Made by a program: the position numbers and the translations under genes. Shown here piece after piece: positions 5,220 through 5,552 of a stretch of 5,552 nt of DNA. Every line of letters begins with the position of its first letter. Position 1 is the stretch's first letter. The notes beneath the pieces are model-generated. The model worked only from the letters and a program-made list of their open reading frames with translations, was not told the origin of the DNA and made no database searches. This stretch comes from Candidatus Bipolaricaulota bacterium. Its GTDB lineage: Bacteria; Bipolaricaulota; Bipolaricaulia; UBA7950; UBA9294. Where the stretch lies: NCBI GenBank assembly GCA_018399865.1, contig JAGYNL010000002.1:1-5552 (forward strand), read 5' to 3'.

Positions 5220-5221
5220 AT

Positions 5222-5243
5222 ATGATCTGGCAGTTTAGATCAT
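5222..5243. promoter_or_regulatory. Perfect 7+7 inverted repeat, candidate operator
   Basis: ATGATCT and AGATCAT flank an eight-base centre immediately downstream of the predicted -10 box. The symmetry and position fit the binding site of a dimeric repressor; as RNA it could also form a short hairpin in the leader. No regulator gene is visible in the window. Confidence 0.5.
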
Positions 5244-5272
5244 CCTTTTGGGTCACTTGCCAAGCCTGAAGT

Positions 5273-5279
5273 AAGGAGG
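5273..5279 (+). promoter_or_regulatory. Strong Shine-Dalgarno that selects a GTG start
   Basis: AAGGAGG lies four bases before GTG at 5284. An in-frame TAA at 5272-5274 excludes any upstream start, and no other in-frame start codon occurs for about 30 codons, so GTG is the start. Confidence 0.8.
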
Positions 5280-5283
5280 GATC

Positions 5284-5552
5284 GTGTCTCACAGTCAAGT
5301 TACGGAATATCTCCGGCCACACGCTCTAGATGAGGCGCTGGCCTTACTACACAATGCGGGCAAGTCAGCTTGCTTGGTAGCCGGAGGAGCGGACGTTGCG
5401 CTGAGCTTAGGAAACGAAGTCACTTCCCTGATCGATCTTTGTAATCTGGGGCTTTCATCAATCGAAGATAGGGGTGATGAGATACAAATTGGAGCGACAG
5501 CAACCCTCAACGAGGTACTCGAAAGCACGCACATCACAGCTATGTATGGCGG
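5284..5552 (+). CDS. FAD-binding subunit of a molybdenum hydroxylase (CoxM / xanthine dehydrogenase type), N-terminal 89 residues
   Basis: The frame opens at GTG and runs off the window after 89 full codons; family members are about 270-300 residues, so only the first third is present. The start EYLRPHALDEALALL (residues 8-22) and LVAGGADVALSL (31-42), LIDLCNLGLSSIE (47-59) and IQIGATATLNEVL (65-77) are the characteristic N-terminal order of the FAD_binding_5 domain. That subunit passes electrons from the iron-sulphur subunit to NAD or another acceptor in CO dehydrogenase, xanthine dehydrogenase and related oxidoreductases. The usual AGGTDL has Ala instead of Thr here (AGGADV). The iron-sulphur and molybdopterin subunits would be expected downstream. 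The substrate cannot be deduced. It has its own predicted promoter and is probably independent of the trehalose gene. Confidence 0.9.
   Translation, partial: MSHSQVTEYLRPHALDEALALLHNAGKSACLVAGGADVALSLGNEVTSLIDLCNLGLSSIEDRGDEIQIGATATLNEVLESTHITAMYG

Noticed and set aside
5295..5537. Minus-strand 80-residue open frame at the right end
   Set aside because: It is the antisense shadow of the FAD-subunit gene, which has clear family motifs and a strong ribosome-binding site.
1..5552. tRNA, rRNA or insertion sequence with transposase
   Set aside because: No cloverleaf, rRNA-like stretch or transposase motif was seen in any part of the window.

Overview
The window carries four protein genes, two of them cut by its ends, and two intergenic stretches of about 550 to 700 bases packed with short structured repeats. 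The base composition is moderate, roughly half GC. The gene set is a RecA, a sugar nucleotidyltransferase, a fused trehalose-6-phosphate synthase/phosphatase and a CoxM/xanthine-dehydrogenase-type FAD subunit. This suits a free-living Gram-positive-like or Chloroflexota-type bacterium (Thermobaculum or a relative was considered). That placement is an impression from gene style, not a demonstrated identification.

Layout. Bases 1-675 (minus strand) encode the N-terminal 225 residues of RecA, with a good sigma70-type promoter and a G7 ribosome-binding tract. Bases 676-1375 hold the recA promoter and then repeats only. Bases 1376-2287 (minus) encode a sugar-1-phosphate nucleotidyltransferase with a C-terminal beta-helix. 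A 240-base divergent promoter region follows. Bases 2528-4729 (plus) encode a 733-residue TPS-TPP fusion. Bases 4730-5189 again hold repeats. A promoter, a perfect 7+7 inverted repeat and a strong Shine-Dalgarno then lead into a GTG-started FAD-binding subunit of a molybdenum hydroxylase (5284 to the window end).

How the genes work together. The nucleotidyltransferase and the trehalose synthase are divergently transcribed neighbours. One may make the NDP-glucose donor that the other uses; this is inference from proximity. RecA and the oxidoreductase subunit look functionally unrelated to this pair.

The most notable feature is a REP-like family of 28-29 base hairpin units. Each has conserved flanks (CAACGT on one side, ACGCTAC on the other), a variable but self-complementary stem and a five-base loop. 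I count thirteen full, interrupted or half copies, all intergenic. They mostly alternate in orientation, and three F/R pairs share a conserved 30-base spacer. The arrays on the two sides of the nucleotidyltransferase/trehalose locus have the same orientation and nearly the same internal order, so the locus is bracketed by direct repeats. A second repeat family and two different 7-base-period arrays sit in the same intergenic regions.
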